From NCBI GenBank assembly GCA_027365515.1, contig DAHXMK010000248.1:1-6723 (forward strand): a stretch of DNA of 6,723 bases, read 5' to 3'. Shown in pieces: positions 5,873 to 6,723 of this stretch; the first letter of the stretch is position 1, and the number at the start of each line of letters is the position of its first letter. A program made the position numbers and the translations under genes. The stretch is from Candidatus Aminicenantota bacterium. Lineage in GTDB: Bacteria; Acidobacteriota; UBA4820; DSQY01. Below the pieces are notes generated by a model. It ran no database searches and had not been told where the DNA came from. It worked only from the letters and a program-made list of their open reading frames with translations.

Positions 5873-6723
5873 ATGAAAGCGGGAGAGGTCGCGCGGCTGC
5901 TTCAAGCCAGCATCGCGGGCGACGCCGGCGCCGAGCTTGACGGCGTCGCCCCGCTGGACCGCGCGACCGGGCGCGACCTCTCCTTTCTCTCCAATCCGAA
6001 ATACCGCGAGGCGGCCAGGCTCAGCGGCGCCGGAGCGATTTTGGCGGCCTCTCCCGAAGGGCTTGAAGGGCGGACGATTCTCATCCACGCCAACCCCTAC
6101 GCGGCGCTTGCCAGGGCTCTCGCGCTGTTCCATCCGCCGAAGCAATACAGGCCTGGCGCGCACCCGTCGGCCGTGATTGGAGAAGGGTGTTCAATTGATT
6201 CATCAGCCCACATAGGGCCGGGCGTGGTTATCGGCGAGGGCTGCGCGGTGGGAGCATCTTCGGTTCTCGGCGCGGGAGTCGTGGTCGGCGACCGCTGCAA
6301 AATCGGCGAGCGATGCCACCTCTATCCCAACGTCGTCCTCTACGACGGAACCGAGCTGCAAGACGGCGTGATCTTGCACGCTGGTTGCGTCGTCGGCTCG
6401 GACGGCTTCGGCTACGCCCAGGAGGGCGGGCGCCACGTGAAGGTGCCGCAGGTCGGGCGCGTCGTCATCGAATCTGACGTCGAGCTCGGCGCCAATACCA
6501 CGGTGGACCGCGGCGCCCTGGAAGAGACGCGGATCGGCAAGGGGACCAAGATTGACAACCTGGTCCAGGTCGGCCATAACGTTCGCATAGGCCCTGGCTG
6601 CATCCTTGTCGCGCAGAGCGGGATAAGCGGCAGCACGAGCCTGGGGGCGAACGTGGTGATAGCGGGCCAGTCCGGCGCCGTCGGCCATATCAAGATCGGC
6701 GACCGGGCGAAGGTGGGCGCCAA
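5873..6723 (+). CDS. lpxD: UDP-3-O-acylglucosamine N-acyltransferase LpxD (3'-truncated)
   Basis: LpxD catalyses the third step of lipid A synthesis in the cytoplasm, transferring a 3-hydroxyacyl chain from acyl-ACP to the 2-amino group of UDP-3-O-acylglucosamine. The window holds 283 codons of a protein usually near 340; the frame is open to the edge and the C-terminal helical part is missing. The N-terminal uridine-binding domain shows LSFLSNPKY (36-44); F38, N41 and Y44 have the same spacing as the uridine contacts described for Chlamydia LpxD. From about residue 95, hexapeptide repeats (such as VIGEGC and HIGPGV) form a left-handed beta helix. GSDGFGYAQ (175-183), VPQVGRVVIE (191-200), TTVDRGALEET (209-219) and NLVQVGHNVRIG (229-240) are LpxD signatures, and H235 matches the catalytic histidine. 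These separate it from LpxA. The ATG at 5873 gives the normal N-terminus and has GGTGA 4 nt upstream. Six cysteines occur in the visible part. A long spacer separates it from skp, so it may have its own promoter or depend on read-through. Confidence 0.96.
   Translation, partial: MKAGEVARLLQASIAGDAGAELDGVAPLDRATGRDLSFLSNPKYREAARLSGAGAILAASPEGLEGRTILIHANPYAALARALALFHPPKQYRPGAHPSAVIGEGCSIDSSAHIGPGVVIGEGCAVGASSVLGAGVVVGDRCKIGERCHLYPNVVLYDGTELQDGVILHAGCVVGSDGFGYAQEGGRHVKVPQVGRVVIESDVELGANTTVDRGALEETRIGKGTKIDNLVQVGHNVRIGPGCILVAQSGISGSTSLGANVVIAGQSGAVGHIKIGDRAKVGA

Noticed and set aside
5634..5876. An 80-codon + strand frame filling the skp-lpxD spacer, whose stop overlaps the lpxD start as ATGA.
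   Set aside because: The ATGA overlap imitates the real couplings at 718 and 1947, but there is no ribosome binding site before 5634. Both strong hairpins lie inside the frame and the product matches no family I recognise. It is more likely an open frame by chance.
5051..6163. A 370-codon open frame on the - strand spanning skp, the spacer and the start of lpxD.
   Set aside because: It is again in register with the skp and lpxD codons and explained by the lack of TTA, CTA and TCA. The predicted protein is low-complexity and resembles nothing I know.
1..6723. The possibility of a novel multi-gene system, mobile element, CRISPR array or RNA gene.
   Set aside because: All six genes belong to well-known conserved families in a standard order. 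I saw no transposase, integrase, repeat-spacer array, tRNA cloverleaf or unusual domain fusion.

Overview
This is a housekeeping envelope-biogenesis locus from a Gram-negative (diderm, lipid A-making) bacterium. The DNA is GC-rich (roughly 60% by eye), and six genes on the + strand fill almost the whole window. In order they are the 3' part of lysS (class II lysyl-tRNA synthetase), a LolC/LolE-family permease, lolD, bamA, skp/ompH and the 5' part of lpxD. From general knowledge, the order lysS-lolC-lolD-bamA-skp-lpxD is typical of Desulfobacterota (the former Deltaproteobacteria, e.g. Geobacter-like genomes), and bamA-skp-lpxD is also the core of the enterobacterial arrangement. I therefore infer a Desulfobacterota-like organism or a related diderm phylum; the taxon cannot be fixed from this window.

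Layout. Bases 1-721 hold the catalytic C-terminal half of LysRS. At 718 and again at 1947 the next gene starts inside the previous stop codon (ATGA overlaps), so lysS, lolC and lolD look like one translationally coupled unit. Bases 2610-2729 are a 120-bp gap with a strong-looking sigma70 promoter (extended -10, perfect TATAAT) whose -35 overlaps the lolD stop. bamA (2730-5054) and skp (5084-5593) follow, 29 bp apart. Bases 5594-5872 are a 279-bp non-coding gap with two strong stem-loops and an AT-rich patch. lpxD starts at 5873 and runs off the end.

How the genes work together. LolC-LolD is the inner-membrane ABC machine that extracts outer-membrane lipoproteins and passes them to LolA. Some of those lipoproteins are Bam-complex subunits. 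BamA is the beta-barrel insertase of the outer membrane, Skp is the periplasmic chaperone that delivers unfolded barrels to it, and LpxD makes a precursor of lipid A for the outer leaflet. The locus thus covers lipoprotein sorting, barrel assembly and lipid A synthesis, with lysS as an adjacent housekeeping gene.

No mobile element, CRISPR array, tRNA, rRNA or defence-type cassette is visible, and I found no evidence for an undescribed multi-gene system. The points most worth a second look are non-coding: the promoter in front of bamA and the hairpin-rich spacer that separates skp from lpxD.
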